From: Burkholderiales bacterium | GTDB lineage: Bacteria > Pseudomonadota > Gammaproteobacteria > Burkholderiales > Burkholderiaceae_C | Assembly: GCA_947372225.1 (NCBI GenBank) | Contig: CANBSV010000002.1 | Location: forward strand, 1 to 64,000 | DNA: 64,000 nt | Reading direction: 5' to 3' | Shown: positions 33,483 to 42,121 of the stretch, piece after piece | How the letters are laid out: each line of letters begins with the position of its first letter | Numbering within the stretch: the stretch's first letter is position 1 | Position numbers and translations under genes: made by a program | The notes under the pieces: model-generated | Databases searched by the model: none | Told to the model about the DNA's origin: nothing | The model's input: only the letters and a program-made list of their open reading frames with translations

Positions 33483-34171
33483 CGTGATCCCCCGATGTCG
33501 CTGGTGTCATGCGTTTCATTCAGCATCTGCCTCAGCAAGGGCACCGTCAGTGCCCGCTTGTGAATCAGCGCAAATTCGTCGAGCCGATCGAGTTGGTCCA
33601 TGAGGTGCTTCAGGTCACGCGCATAGCGATGCAGCAGGTGGTCCATCACCTCGTCTGACAAGAACAAACCTCGACGGTCGGCCTCACACCGCAGAGCGCC
33701 CCGAGAGTGCGCTTCAGACAACGGTTGAATCGCGAGGACATGCCCCCAACCGAGCCGCGACCGCAAATCATCTCGAAGCTGTAGATCGACAGGCGGCACG
33801 CGCCCCGCGGCGACCACCGGCACGGCGTGCGTTGTGGCCTCGACAAAAAGAGCGAATGCCCCCAGTTGCTGCTCTGCGGTGAACTCGTCGCACCCGTCAA
33901 GCACCAGCAAGGTCCACGCCTCATCGAACTCCCAAGGCGTGGCTTGCGTGGGGCCAAACCACCCGATGGTCTCGCCCTGACCCTGCCGCTCGAGGGCCAC
34001 TGCTTTGAGCAAATGCGTCTTGCCACAGCCCTGTGGACCCCACAGGTACACGGGCGCCGAACCGGGCCCGATGCCTCGAAGCTGCTGCAGTGCCATCGCG
34101 TTGTCACCCGGCAAAAAGGAGCCGAAGCTTTGCACAGCGTCAGTGGCCAAGGGCAGGGGTATCTGTTTCAT
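33479..34171 (-). CDS. hda: DnaA regulatory inactivator Hda
   Basis: A 230-residue DnaA-like AAA+ protein that, with the sliding clamp, stimulates hydrolysis of DnaA-bound ATP after initiation. It begins MKQIPLPLATDAVQSFGSFLPGDN; the QIPLPL stretch matches the clamp-binding motif of Hda. Walker A is GPQGCGKTHL, and the DnaA-like sensor region is the C-terminal HRYARDLKHLMDQLDRLDEFALIHKRALTVPLLRQML. The start is the ATG at 34171; upstream codons are non-homologous. Confidence 0.93.
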   Translation of the reverse strand: MKQIPLPLATDAVQSFGSFLPGDNAMALQQLRGIGPGSAPVYLWGPQGCGKTHLLKAVALERQGQGETIGWFGPTQATPWEFDEAWTLLVLDGCDEFTAEQQLGAFALFVEATTHAVPVVAAGRVPPVDLQLRDDLRSRLGWGHVLAIQPLSEAHSRGALRCEADRRGLFLSDEVMDHLLHRYARDLKHLMDQLDRLDEFALIHKRALTVPLLRQMLNETHDTSDIGGSR

Positions 34172-34225
34172 GGAGTCACGAAAGCGCCGAACGCAAGACA
34201 CCTTGCGCGGACTTCAACGTGCGCT

Positions 34226-35107
34226 TCAATGCAGGCGCGGCGGCAAATCGCGACGCAAATGGGCAAGTTGCTCGACAAGAAAAAACCGGTCTTCCGCATC
34301 AGGCCGGTGCTTCAGGTACGCCTCGAGGTCAGCAATGGCCTGCTCGGGGCGTCCCAGTTCCACGCAGGCCAAGGCGCGGTCGCGTCGCTCCTCAATCGCT
34401 TGAGGCAAAAGCACCACGAGTCGGTCCAGCACCGGCAACAACCGGGACAAGTCCTCGACGGCGCGATGGATCTCCTTCAGATTTCGAAGCATCCGTGCGA
34501 GCGTCTCTCTGGCAGAGGCCGGCCGCAGAAAATGCGACAACGGCGCATCGGCATCGGCCAACAACGCCTGGCTTTGCCGGTACGGCGTCAACCTGCTTTC
34601 GAGGTCATCGCCAGACAGGGACTGGCCCGTGAACGGGTCGATCACCACATCGCCGATCTGCGCACCCTGAGCCAGGGTGACCTTGACCAGAAAGTGCCCC
34701 GGGAAGGAAATACCCGACGCGTCCAGGCCGATCTGCGTGGCCAGTTCGACGAAGATTGTCGCCAGAGTGATTGGGATACCACGCCGCCTGAGCAGGACCT
34801 CGTGTATGAAGCTGTTGCAAGGGTCGTAGTAGTTGTTGACGTTGCCGCCGAACCCCAGTTCGTGGAAAAAATACTGGTTGAGCAAACGCACCTTCTGAAT
34901 GGGGGCCGCGTCTGACGGAATACGCCGTTTGAGCCTGTCGGCCAACGCATCGATGTCCGACAGCACCGACTGAGTGTCGAGGCTGGGATACTCATCCTGC
35001 GCTATGGCCACAGCAGCCTCGAGCACCGAAAAACTGGCGTCGTCGGCCACCAAGGAGGTGAAATATTCGAGCGCGGTAGGCGTGTCGAAATGCAGGGATC
35101 CGGGCAT
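34226..35107 (-). CDS. SirB1-family transglutaminase-like/TPR protein
   Basis: A 293-residue protein. The N-terminal part has the SirB1/transglutaminase-like pattern (LNQYFFHELGFGGNVNNYYDPCNSFIHEVLLRRRGIPITLATIFVELA), with Cys and His in the equivalent positions (DPCNS, FPGHFLV). The C-terminal third contains TPR-like helices (LLPVLDRLVVLLPQAIEERRDRALACVELGRPEQAIADLEAYLK). The function is uncertain; similar proteins flank murJ in betaproteobacteria. The ATG at 35107 lies 40 nt beyond the murJ stop on the same strand. Confidence 0.85.
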   Translation of the reverse strand: MPGSLHFDTPTALEYFTSLVADDASFSVLEAAVAIAQDEYPSLDTQSVLSDIDALADRLKRRIPSDAAPIQKVRLLNQYFFHELGFGGNVNNYYDPCNSFIHEVLLRRRGIPITLATIFVELATQIGLDASGISFPGHFLVKVTLAQGAQIGDVVIDPFTGQSLSGDDLESRLTPYRQSQALLADADAPLSHFLRPASARETLARMLRNLKEIHRAVEDLSRLLPVLDRLVVLLPQAIEERRDRALACVELGRPEQAIADLEAYLKHRPDAEDRFFLVEQLAHLRRDLPPRLH

Positions 35108-35147
35108 TTTTAAAGTGTAAGGGCCCCGACGGATCGAGCAGGGTTGG

Positions 35148-36704
35148 TCAGACTCGACGGGCAAAATCGCCGAGGCGGATCCCCGTCAATCGCAAGGCCA
35201 CGAAGTACAAGGTGGCCGAGCCGGTGAGGCAGCCAACCAGCAACGCCACACGCAAAAGGCGCTGCGAACCCAAAGCGATCCAGTCGACACCTGACGCAGC
35301 AGCGGCCAGTGCGACCGCCAGAGCCACATTCGCGCCCAACACACGCAGCGCAAAACTTCTCCATCCGGCGGCTGGCACATAAGTGCCACGCCGACGCAAC
35401 CCGATGAACAACCAGCCCGCGTTGATCAGCGCAGCCAGACCGATTGACAGCGCCAGGCCGGCATGCCCGAGCACAGGCACCAGCGCCAGATTCATGAGTT
35501 GGGTGAACACCAGAACGACCACCGCGATGCGAACTGGAGTGCGGATGTCCTGTTGCGCATAGAACCCGGGCGCCAGCACTTTGACAGCGATCAGCCCAAG
35601 TAACCCCACGCCATACCCTCGCAACGCCCAAACGGTTTGCTCCACGTCGTGCGGCGTGAAGCGCCCGTAGTGATAGAGCACCGAAACCAATGCTGTTGGG
35701 AAAAGCAGCAAGGCGACTGCGCAAGGCAGCGCCAACAACAGCACCAACCTCAAGCCCCAGTCGAGCAAGCTGGAATACGTGGCGCCGTCCCCGGTGCCCT
35801 GAGCCGCCGACAACTGCGGCAACAGCACCACGCCCAGCGCTACGCCGAGCAGGGCGGTCGGGAACTCCATCAGCCGGTCGGCATAGGTCAACCACGAAAC
35901 CGCTCCCGTTCCGACGTGAGAAGCGATCTGTGTGTTGATCAGCAGCGACACCTGGGCAACTGACACGCCGATGATTGCCGGAGCCATCTGGCGCAAAACC
36001 CTGCGCACGCCGGGATGTCGCCATGCTGCCCCGACAGCACGCCAGGTGATGCCAATCTTCGGAAGTTTGGCCAGCGCAACCAAGGCGGCACATTGCACGG
36101 TCAGTTGAAGCACACCTCCGAGAAGCACGCCGGCTGCCAATGAAAAAATCGGCTCAATGCCCCGCGTCTTGAGCCACGGTGCAAGCCACCATGCCGCGCC
36201 CATCACGCACAGGTTCAGCAACACCGGTGTGACGGCCGGAATGGCGAAACGCTTCCAAGTGTTGAGCACCCCGGCCGCCAGCGCCACCAGTGACATGAAC
36301 CCGATGTACGGGAACATCACCCGGGTCATCACCACCGCGGAGTCAAACGCCCGCAGCCCGGAGGCCATCATCCACACCAGCACGGGCGCTGCGACGATGC
36401 CTGCCAGTGTGGTCAGCACCAAAGCCCAAAAGAGCACGGTGGCCACCGCATCGATCAGCTCGCGTGTGGGTCCATCACCCTCGGCGGCGCGGCTCGAAGC
36501 CAGAATGGGCACGAACGCCTGTGAGAACGCACCTTCTGCGAAAAGCCGTCGCAGGAGATTCGGGATGCGAAAGGCGACGTTGAAGGCGTCCGTCTCAGCA
36601 CTGACCCCGAAGCTCGAAGCCACGATCAGTTCGCGCCCAAGACCGGTCACCCGCGAGACCAAGGTCAATAACGAAACAGTGGAGGCGGCACGCAGCAGAT
36701 TCAT
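35148..36704 (-). CDS. murJ: Lipid II flippase MurJ
   Basis: A 518-residue, 14-helix MOP-superfamily transporter that moves lipid II across the inner membrane for peptidoglycan synthesis. The start MNLLRAASTVSLLTLVSRVTGLGREL is the classical MurJ N-terminus, and the RLFAEGAFSQAFVPILA stretch is conserved. The start used is the ATG at 36704; an in-frame TTG two codons upstream is unlikely. It diverges from rpsT across 146 nt, a common arrangement in proteobacteria. Confidence 0.96.
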   Translation of the reverse strand: MNLLRAASTVSLLTLVSRVTGLGRELIVASSFGVSAETDAFNVAFRIPNLLRRLFAEGAFSQAFVPILASSRAAEGDGPTRELIDAVATVLFWALVLTTLAGIVAAPVLVWMMASGLRAFDSAVVMTRVMFPYIGFMSLVALAAGVLNTWKRFAIPAVTPVLLNLCVMGAAWWLAPWLKTRGIEPIFSLAAGVLLGGVLQLTVQCAALVALAKLPKIGITWRAVGAAWRHPGVRRVLRQMAPAIIGVSVAQVSLLINTQIASHVGTGAVSWLTYADRLMEFPTALLGVALGVVLLPQLSAAQGTGDGATYSSLLDWGLRLVLLLALPCAVALLLFPTALVSVLYHYGRFTPHDVEQTVWALRGYGVGLLGLIAVKVLAPGFYAQQDIRTPVRIAVVVLVFTQLMNLALVPVLGHAGLALSIGLAALINAGWLFIGLRRRGTYVPAAGWRSFALRVLGANVALAVALAAAASGVDWIALGSQRLLRVALLVGCLTGSATLYFVALRLTGIRLGDFARRV

Positions 36705-36810
36705 GGGCAAAGTGCCGAGACTTGGGAACCCGACGGTAGCGCCGATTCGGCCTGAGCCCGCAGTTGTCTACGCATCGGCGACAACGGCTCCAGACACGGC
36801 CGGCAAGATG

Positions 36811-36828
36811 CTACACTCGCGGGCTGCG
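36811..36828 (+). promoter_or_regulatory. rpsT promoter -10 and discriminator box
   Basis: CTACACTCGCGGGCT plus GCG matches the rpmB upstream box (18099-18116) at 16 of 18 positions. The TACACT would be the -10 and GC-rich sequence follows. The predicted transcription start is about 25-30 nt before the rpsT ATG. Confidence 0.55.
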
Positions 36829-36850
36829 TTCCAACTGAACAAATTACAGC

Positions 36851-37156
36851 ATGGCCACCTCCTCAAAAGCGAAAAAGAAAACCGTCCGCATTGCCTCCGG
36901 GTTGAAGCGCGTTCGTCAGGACGTCAAGCTCAACGCCGCGAACACCGCCCTGCGGTCGAAGTTCCGCACGGTGATCAAGAATGTTCAAAAGGCCGTTCTG
37001 GCCGGCGACAAGGCGAAAGCGGCCGATTTGTTCAAGACTGCCGAGCAGGTTATTGACTCGGTTGCCGACAAGGGTCTGTTCCACAAGAACAAAGCAGCCC
37101 GTCACAAGAGCCGCTTGTCGGCCAAGGTCAAGGCGCTGGCGGCACCTGCAGCCTGA
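36851..37156 (+). CDS. rpsT: 30S ribosomal protein S20
   Basis: A 101-residue, Lys/Ala-rich ribosomal protein: MATSSKAKKKTVRIASGLKR, then NAANTALRSKFRTVIKNVQKAVLAGDKAKAADLFKTA and the C-terminal DKGLFHKNKAARHKSRLSAKVKAL. It is slightly longer than the E. coli protein (87 residues), as is usual for Burkholderiales. It is monocistronic, divergent from murJ and followed by a terminator. Confidence 0.97.
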   Translation: MATSSKAKKKTVRIASGLKRVRQDVKLNAANTALRSKFRTVIKNVQKAVLAGDKAKAADLFKTAEQVIDSVADKGLFHKNKAARHKSRLSAKVKALAAPAA

Positions 37157-37180
37157 TCACCCCTCGCCGGTTCGTCCCGA

Positions 37181-37205
37181 AGGCCCGCATCTGCGGGCCT
37201 TTTTC
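37181..37205 (+). terminator. rpsT intrinsic terminator
   Basis: AGGCCCGCA/TGCGGGCCT forms a 9-bp stem with a very short loop, directly followed by a run of T (TTTTTC). It lies 25 nt after the rpsT stop. Confidence 0.9.
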
Positions 37206-37230
37206 ATGGCCGCAGATTCCGTCGCCGCGT

Positions 37231-37554
37231 TCAGGAGTCAGGCGAGTTCGGGAGCAAGCAGGCCTGGGCGACCTGCAATTCGTTGTCCCGCGCAAAGTTC
37301 ATGACAAAGTCCCAAGCCATGGGCGCCGACTCACGCAACCGCTCATCGACGATCACGCACTTCACGCCGTTGATCACCCGGGGAACGCAGTACGGCGAAT
37401 AGCCGATGAAAGCACCGATCCCGCCAGCGGTGCCTTCCGGACGAAAGCACGACATCGCGCCGGCCAGGCGCTCGGCCCAATCGCTGGGGCGAAACGTCTG
37501 GCCGCTCAGCGTGACGCCTTGAATGAACACTTCGTGTTTTGCTGCTGGATCCAT
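37231..37554 (-). CDS. DUF3579-family protein
   Basis: A 107-residue small protein with no signal peptide or membrane segment. It reads MDPAAKHEVFIQGVTLSGQTFRPSDWAERLAGAMSCF, with VNGVKCVIVDERLRESAPMAWDFVMNFARDNELQV near the end. I recognise it as the DUF3579 family, found in betaproteobacteria and often next to argD/argF, as here. The function is unknown; its conservation beside arginine genes suggests a metabolic or regulatory link but this is unproven. The frame is intact and begins with ATG at 37554. Confidence 0.82.
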   Translation of the reverse strand: MDPAAKHEVFIQGVTLSGQTFRPSDWAERLAGAMSCFRPEGTAGGIGAFIGYSPYCVPRVINGVKCVIVDERLRESAPMAWDFVMNFARDNELQVAQACLLPNSPDS

Positions 37555-37773
37555 GCTTCGGGTTAGAGGATGAGCGGGCGCGACTCTAATGCGTTACGCA
37601 GACCTGCATTCGCGTCATCGCCGGTGATTGTGCCGCCTGCCTCACTTCCCACGTGATTCAAGCGCGCCATCTCGCAACTCATGCGATCAGGGGCCGGACT
37701 TAGAATTTCCCGTCCCTCTCCGATGCCGTGCGACACCGCGCGCGTCCTGCTCTCCGCTTGACAAGACCCCCGC

Positions 37774-38991
37774 ATGAACGCCCCTGAAAAGCCTGCTGTC
37801 GACCCCGAACCCCATGTGATGCACACCTACGGTCGGCTGCCCATGGCGATGTCGCACGGTGAAGGTTGCTGGGTTTGGGACACCGATGGCAACAAATATC
37901 TTGACGGACTCGGTGGCATCGCGGTCAACACGCTGGGACATGCCCACCCCAAGCTCGTGCCGGCGCTGCAAGAGCAGATCGGTCGCTTGATCCACACCTC
38001 GAATTACTACGGCGCGCCGCTGCAGGAAGAGCTCGCCGCGAAGCTGTGCGAACTGTCGGGACTGACGCGGGTTTTCTTCTGCAACAGCGGCCTTGAAGCC
38101 AACGAGGCGGCATTGAAGATCGCCCGCAAGTTCGGGCACGACAAGGGCATCGAGCGCCCGGAAGTCATCGTCTACGAAAAAGCGTTTCACGGTCGCTCGA
38201 TTGCCACTCTGTCGGCCACCGGCAACCCGAAGGTCCAGGCGGGCTTTGGGCCACTGGTCGAAGGTTTTGTGCGGGTGCAGCTCAACGATGTGGCTGCCAT
38301 CGAAAACGCGGCCGTCGCGCACCCCAACGTGGTGGCGGTTTTCCTGGAGGTGATCCAGGGCGAAGGCGGCATCAACCCGGCCACCAACGATTACCTGCGC
38401 GATCTGCGCCGGCTGTGCGACGAGCACGACTGGCTGCTCATGCTCGACGAGGTTCAGTGCGGCACAGGACGCACAGGCAAGTGGTTCGCACACCAGTGGG
38501 CAGGCATCGTGCCGGACGTGGTGCCGCTGGCCAAGGGGCTGGGCTCGGGTGTGCCGATCGGCGCGGTGGTGTGTGGCCCCCGCGCGGCCGAAGTGCTGCA
38601 ACCTGGCAATCACGGCACCACCTTCGGCGGCAACGCGCTGGCCATGCGTGCAGGCATCGAAACCCTGCGCATCATGGAAGAGGATCACTTGCTTGAGAAC
38701 GCGGCCACCGTCGGGGCAGCCTTGCGTGCGAGCCTGACCCGTGAACTCACCGGCCTCGCAGGTGTGGTCGAGATCCGCGGCCAAGGCCTGATGCTGGGCA
38801 TCGAGCTGGATCGGCCGTGCGGTGATCTGCTGCTGCGCGCCGCCCGTGGGGGCCTGCTGATCAGCGTGACGGCCGATCGTGTCGTGCGGCTGGTGCCGCC
38901 GCTCATCCTGAACTTGGCCGAAGCCGAGCAGATCGCCACGATCCTCGGCGGGCTGATCAAAGATTTTTTGGAAAACCCGGAACAGCCGTGA
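37774..38991 (+). CDS. argD: Acetylornithine aminotransferase
   Basis: A 405-residue class III PLP aminotransferase of arginine biosynthesis; it may also act in lysine or succinylornithine metabolism. The PLP-binding lysine is K254 in VPLAKGLGSGVPIGA, and the conserved TFGGN follows. The substrate region SGLEANEAALKIARK and the LMLDEVQCGTGRTG segment are present. The 3' end overlaps argF by four bases (GTGA). Upstream, a TAGAAT is at 37701 as a possible -10. Confidence 0.95.
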   Translation: MNAPEKPAVDPEPHVMHTYGRLPMAMSHGEGCWVWDTDGNKYLDGLGGIAVNTLGHAHPKLVPALQEQIGRLIHTSNYYGAPLQEELAAKLCELSGLTRVFFCNSGLEANEAALKIARKFGHDKGIERPEVIVYEKAFHGRSIATLSATGNPKVQAGFGPLVEGFVRVQLNDVAAIENAAVAHPNVVAVFLEVIQGEGGINPATNDYLRDLRRLCDEHDWLLMLDEVQCGTGRTGKWFAHQWAGIVPDVVPLAKGLGSGVPIGAVVCGPRAAEVLQPGNHGTTFGGNALAMRAGIETLRIMEEDHLLENAATVGAALRASLTRELTGLAGVVEIRGQGLMLGIELDRPCGDLLLRAARGGLLISVTADRVVRLVPPLILNLAEAEQIATILGGLIKDFLENPEQP

Positions 38992-39935
38992 ACACGCCCG
39001 CCATCAAACACGGTCAGGTGCCGATGCGGCACTACCTGCAATTCAAGGATCTGAGCGACGAGGAGTACGGCTACTTGCTTGGCCGCGCGGCGATCATCAA
39101 GAAGCGCTTCAAGAACTACGAGAAATACACACCGCTGTTCGACCGCACCTTGGCGATGATTTTCGAAAAGGCCAGCACCCGCACCCGTGTCAGCTTCGAG
39201 GCCGGCATGTACCAGATGGGTGGCTCGGTCGTGAACCTCACCTCGGGCGACAGCCAGCTCGGGCGCGCCGAGCCGATCGAAGACAGTGCACGCGTGATCA
39301 GCCGCATGGTCGACGTGGTCATGATCCGCACCTTCGAGCACACCAAGATCGAGGCGTTCGCAGCGCACTCGCGGGTACCGGTGATCAACGGTCTGACCAA
39401 CGAGTACCACCCGTGCCAGATCCTGGCTGATGTGTTCACCTACATCGAACACCGCGGCAGCATCCAAGGCAAGGTCGTGGCCTGGGTCGGCGACGGCAAC
39501 AACATGGCCAACACCTGGCTGCAAGCGGCCGACGTGCTGGGCTTCACGCTGCACGTGAGCACTCCCAGCGGCTACGAGATCGACGCCAAGGTTGCCGGCG
39601 TGAGCAACCAGGCCTGCGTCAAGGTGTTCGACAACCCCATGGATGCCTGCCGCGGCGCCCATCTGGTCACCACCGATGTGTGGACCAGCATGGGCTACGA
39701 AGCCGAACACGAGGCGCGTCAGAAGGCCTTTGCCGACTGGCGCGTTGACCGCGAGATGCTCGCCGTGGCCCAGCCCGACGTGCTGTTCATGCACTGCCTG
39801 CCTGCGCACCGCGGCGAGGAGGTGGATGCCGATGTGATCGACGGCCCGCACAGCGTCGTGTGGGACGAAGCCGAAAACCGCATGCACGTCCAAAAGGCGC
39901 TGATGGAATACCTGCTGCTCGGCCGCATCGGCTGA
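38988..39935 (+). CDS. argF: Ornithine carbamoyltransferase
   Basis: A 315-residue enzyme that makes citrulline from ornithine and carbamoyl phosphate. The carbamoyl-phosphate loop STRTR is at 63-67, and HCLPA at 269-273 (MHCLPAHRGEEV) provides the catalytic cysteine. The start is GTG at 38988 overlapping the argD stop, so the two are translationally coupled. The third gene in the unit is a phosphoesterase starting 18 nt after the stop. Confidence 0.96.
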   Translation: MNTPAIKHGQVPMRHYLQFKDLSDEEYGYLLGRAAIIKKRFKNYEKYTPLFDRTLAMIFEKASTRTRVSFEAGMYQMGGSVVNLTSGDSQLGRAEPIEDSARVISRMVDVVMIRTFEHTKIEAFAAHSRVPVINGLTNEYHPCQILADVFTYIEHRGSIQGKVVAWVGDGNNMANTWLQAADVLGFTLHVSTPSGYEIDAKVAGVSNQACVKVFDNPMDACRGAHLVTTDVWTSMGYEAEHEARQKAFADWRVDREMLAVAQPDVLFMHCLPAHRGEEVDADVIDGPHSVVWDEAENRMHVQKALMEYLLLGRIG

Positions 39936-39953
39936 GGCGCGACCGCAGGTGCC

Positions 39954-40697
39954 ATGAAGCTCGCCGTCATCACCGACGTACACGCCAACCGTGAGGCGTT
40001 CGAGGCGGTGCTGGAGCACGCCTCGTCTCAGCGAGTCGACTGCCACGCGCTGCTCGGCGACTTCGTGGGATATGGCGCCGACCCCAGTTGGGTGGTCGAT
40101 CGAATTCGGACGCTGGTCGACGAAGGCGCCATCGCGGTTCAGGGCAACCATGACGAGGCCGTGGTCTCAGGCCCGCGCGATTCGATGGTTCCGCAGGCAC
40201 GCGAGGTGGCCTCCTGGACTCGCAAGCAGCTTTCAGGCAGCCAGATCGACTTTCTCGGGGCACTGCCACTGAGCGTCACTCAGGACGAGCAGTTGTTCGT
40301 CCACGCCAACAACGTGGCACCCGATCAGTGGGGCTACGTGTTGAACCGGCTCGATGCGGCCGCCTGCCTGGAAGCCGCCACCGCGCGTCACATTTTTTGC
40401 GGCCATGTGCATGCACAAAAGGTGTACCACCTGACCACGGGGGGAGCCAGCGGTGCCGCAGAGTTCAAGCTGGGCAACACCTTTTTGCTGCCACAGTCAT
40501 CACGCTGGCTGGTCATCGCGGGCTCAGCGGGACAGCCGCGTGACGGCAACACCAACGCCTGCTACGCCACGTTTGACACCGAGACGGCCGCCCTGACCTT
40601 CTGGCGCGTTCCGTACAACAACAGCCAGGCAGCAGCCAAGATCGTGGCCGCCGGCCTGCCCAGCGCGCTGGCTGAGAGGTTGCTGCGCGGCGAATAG
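39954..40697 (+). CDS. Metallophosphoesterase (calcineurin-like)
   Basis: A 247-residue two-metal phosphoesterase. The five motifs are DVHAN (D8, H10), GDFVGYG, GNHDEA, VHAN and GHVHAQK. The protein resembles YfcE/PrpE-type small phosphoesterases, but the LEAATARHIFCGHVHAQKVYHL region and the argDF context give no specific substrate. It is cytoplasmic (no signal peptide) and sits 18 nt after argF and 5 nt before the TAXI gene, so all four genes are likely one transcript. Confidence 0.88.
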   Translation: MKLAVITDVHANREAFEAVLEHASSQRVDCHALLGDFVGYGADPSWVVDRIRTLVDEGAIAVQGNHDEAVVSGPRDSMVPQAREVASWTRKQLSGSQIDFLGALPLSVTQDEQLFVHANNVAPDQWGYVLNRLDAAACLEAATARHIFCGHVHAQKVYHLTTGGASGAAEFKLGNTFLLPQSSRWLVIAGSAGQPRDGNTNACYATFDTETAALTFWRVPYNNSQAAAKIVAAGLPSALAERLLRGE

Positions 40698-40702
40698 GCA
40701 CG

Positions 40703-42121
40703 ATGCGCAGATTCGATGTCACCTCAGGATCCAGCCCCGACATGAAAACACCTTCGCGCAACTCCGCGCAGTCAATGCGCGACCTCACCCTGACCATCGG
40801 TCCGTTCGTTGTGCTGGCCGTCGCACTGCTGCTCGCGGCCTACTGCGTGCTGGACCCGACGCCACCGAAGAAGGTGGTGCTGGCCACCGGTGTCGACAAA
40901 GGCGCTTATGCGGCTTTTGGAAAACGCTACGCCGCGTTGCTCAAGGAGCACGGCATCGAGGTCGAACTGCGCGCCACGCAGGGCACGGCCGAAAACCTTG
41001 CGCTGCTGCGCGACGACCATTCGGGCGTTGATCTCGCGTTCGTGCAGGGCGGCTTCGACGACCGGCCCGCAGCCGCCGAAGACGAAGACGCAGCGCCCTC
41101 GCTGGTCTCGCTGGGCAGCCTGTTCTACGAACCCATCTGGCTGTTCTACCGGGAAGATTCAGCCCGGCGATTGCTGGGGGCCGACACGCTGTCGTCGCTG
41201 CCGCAGTTGGCCGGCTGGCGTTTCAACATCGGCGCGCCCGGCAGCGGCATCCAGCGCCTGGTGGAAGGGATGCTGGAGGCGAACCGCCTGGCCGAGCCTC
41301 AGCTCACGCTGCTCAAGTTGCCTGCAGCCCCCGCGGTCGCGGCTTTGCTGGCCGGCGAGTCCGATGCGCTTGCACTGGCGTCGGCGCCCGAATCCCAAAC
41401 GGTGCAAACGCTTCTAAACACACCGGGCATCCGGCTGTTCGACTTTGCGCAGGCCGAGGCCTATTCGCGCCGCTTTGCGTTCATGCGCCCGCTGGTGCTG
41501 CCGCGCGGTGTGGTCGATCTGGCCGGCGATGTGCCCGCGCAAGACGTCCATCTGGTGGCGCCGGCAGCCACGCTGGTCGCGCGTGCCAACACCCATCCGG
41601 CGCTGATCCAGCTGTTCGTGCAGGCCGCGCAAAAGATCCACGGCGGCGCCGGCTGGTTCCAGCGCAAGGGAGACTTCCCGAGCCCGCTCAACACCGAGCG
41701 ACCGCTGGCCAAGGAGGCGCAGCGCTTCTATCAAAACGGCGTACCCGTGCTGCAGCGGCACCTGCCGTTCGGCGTGGCCAACCTGATCGACCGGATGTGG
41801 CCGGTGGTCGTGTCGATCCTTGCGATGCTGCTGCCGTTCACGCGGGTGTTGCCACCGGTCTATCAACTGCGCGTGCGCCGCCGCGTGTTCCGCTGGTACG
41901 AGCAGTTGCGCGACATCGAATCGCGCAGCAGCACCGAATCCCGGCAGACGTTGCTCGATCAGCTCGACGACCTGGAATCGAGGGTGACGCGCGTGTCCGT
42001 GCCGCTGTCCTACACCGACGAGTTGTACGCCCTGCGCAGCCACATCGCCCTGGTGCGCACGCGCCTGAGCGAATCCGCCGGCACGGCGCTCACACCACCA
42101 CCGGCTCGATCTCCAACCTGA
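40703..42121 (+). CDS. TAXI-family TRAP solute-binding protein with two membrane anchors
   Basis: A 472-residue protein. After a cytoplasmic leader a TM helix lies at about residues 33-50 (GPFVVLAVALLLAAYCVL). A TAXI-type periplasmic binding domain follows (KKVVLATGVDKGAYAAFGKRYAALLKEHG; ATQGTAENLALLRDD). A second TM is at about 364-387 (VVVSILAMLLPF). The last 85 residues are cytoplasmic and helical, with a coiled-coil character (WYEQLRDIESRSST; DQLDDLESRVTRV). No TRAP permease genes are near, so it may not be a transporter subunit. The last 32 nt overlap murB on the other strand. Confidence 0.8.
   Translation: MRRFDVTSGSSPDMKTPSRNSAQSMRDLTLTIGPFVVLAVALLLAAYCVLDPTPPKKVVLATGVDKGAYAAFGKRYAALLKEHGIEVELRATQGTAENLALLRDDHSGVDLAFVQGGFDDRPAAAEDEDAAPSLVSLGSLFYEPIWLFYREDSARRLLGADTLSSLPQLAGWRFNIGAPGSGIQRLVEGMLEANRLAEPQLTLLKLPAAPAVAALLAGESDALALASAPESQTVQTLLNTPGIRLFDFAQAEAYSRRFAFMRPLVLPRGVVDLAGDVPAQDVHLVAPAATLVARANTHPALIQLFVQAAQKIHGGAGWFQRKGDFPSPLNTERPLAKEAQRFYQNGVPVLQRHLPFGVANLIDRMWPVVVSILAMLLPFTRVLPPVYQLRVRRRVFRWYEQLRDIESRSSTESRQTLLDQLDDLESRVTRVSVPLSYTDELYALRSHIALVRTRLSESAGTALTPPPARSPT

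Noticed and set aside
37590..37600. Short palindrome TGCGT-T-ACGCA ahead of the DUF3579 gene
   Set aside because: Only five bases per arm, no consensus and no other evidence; too likely to be chance.
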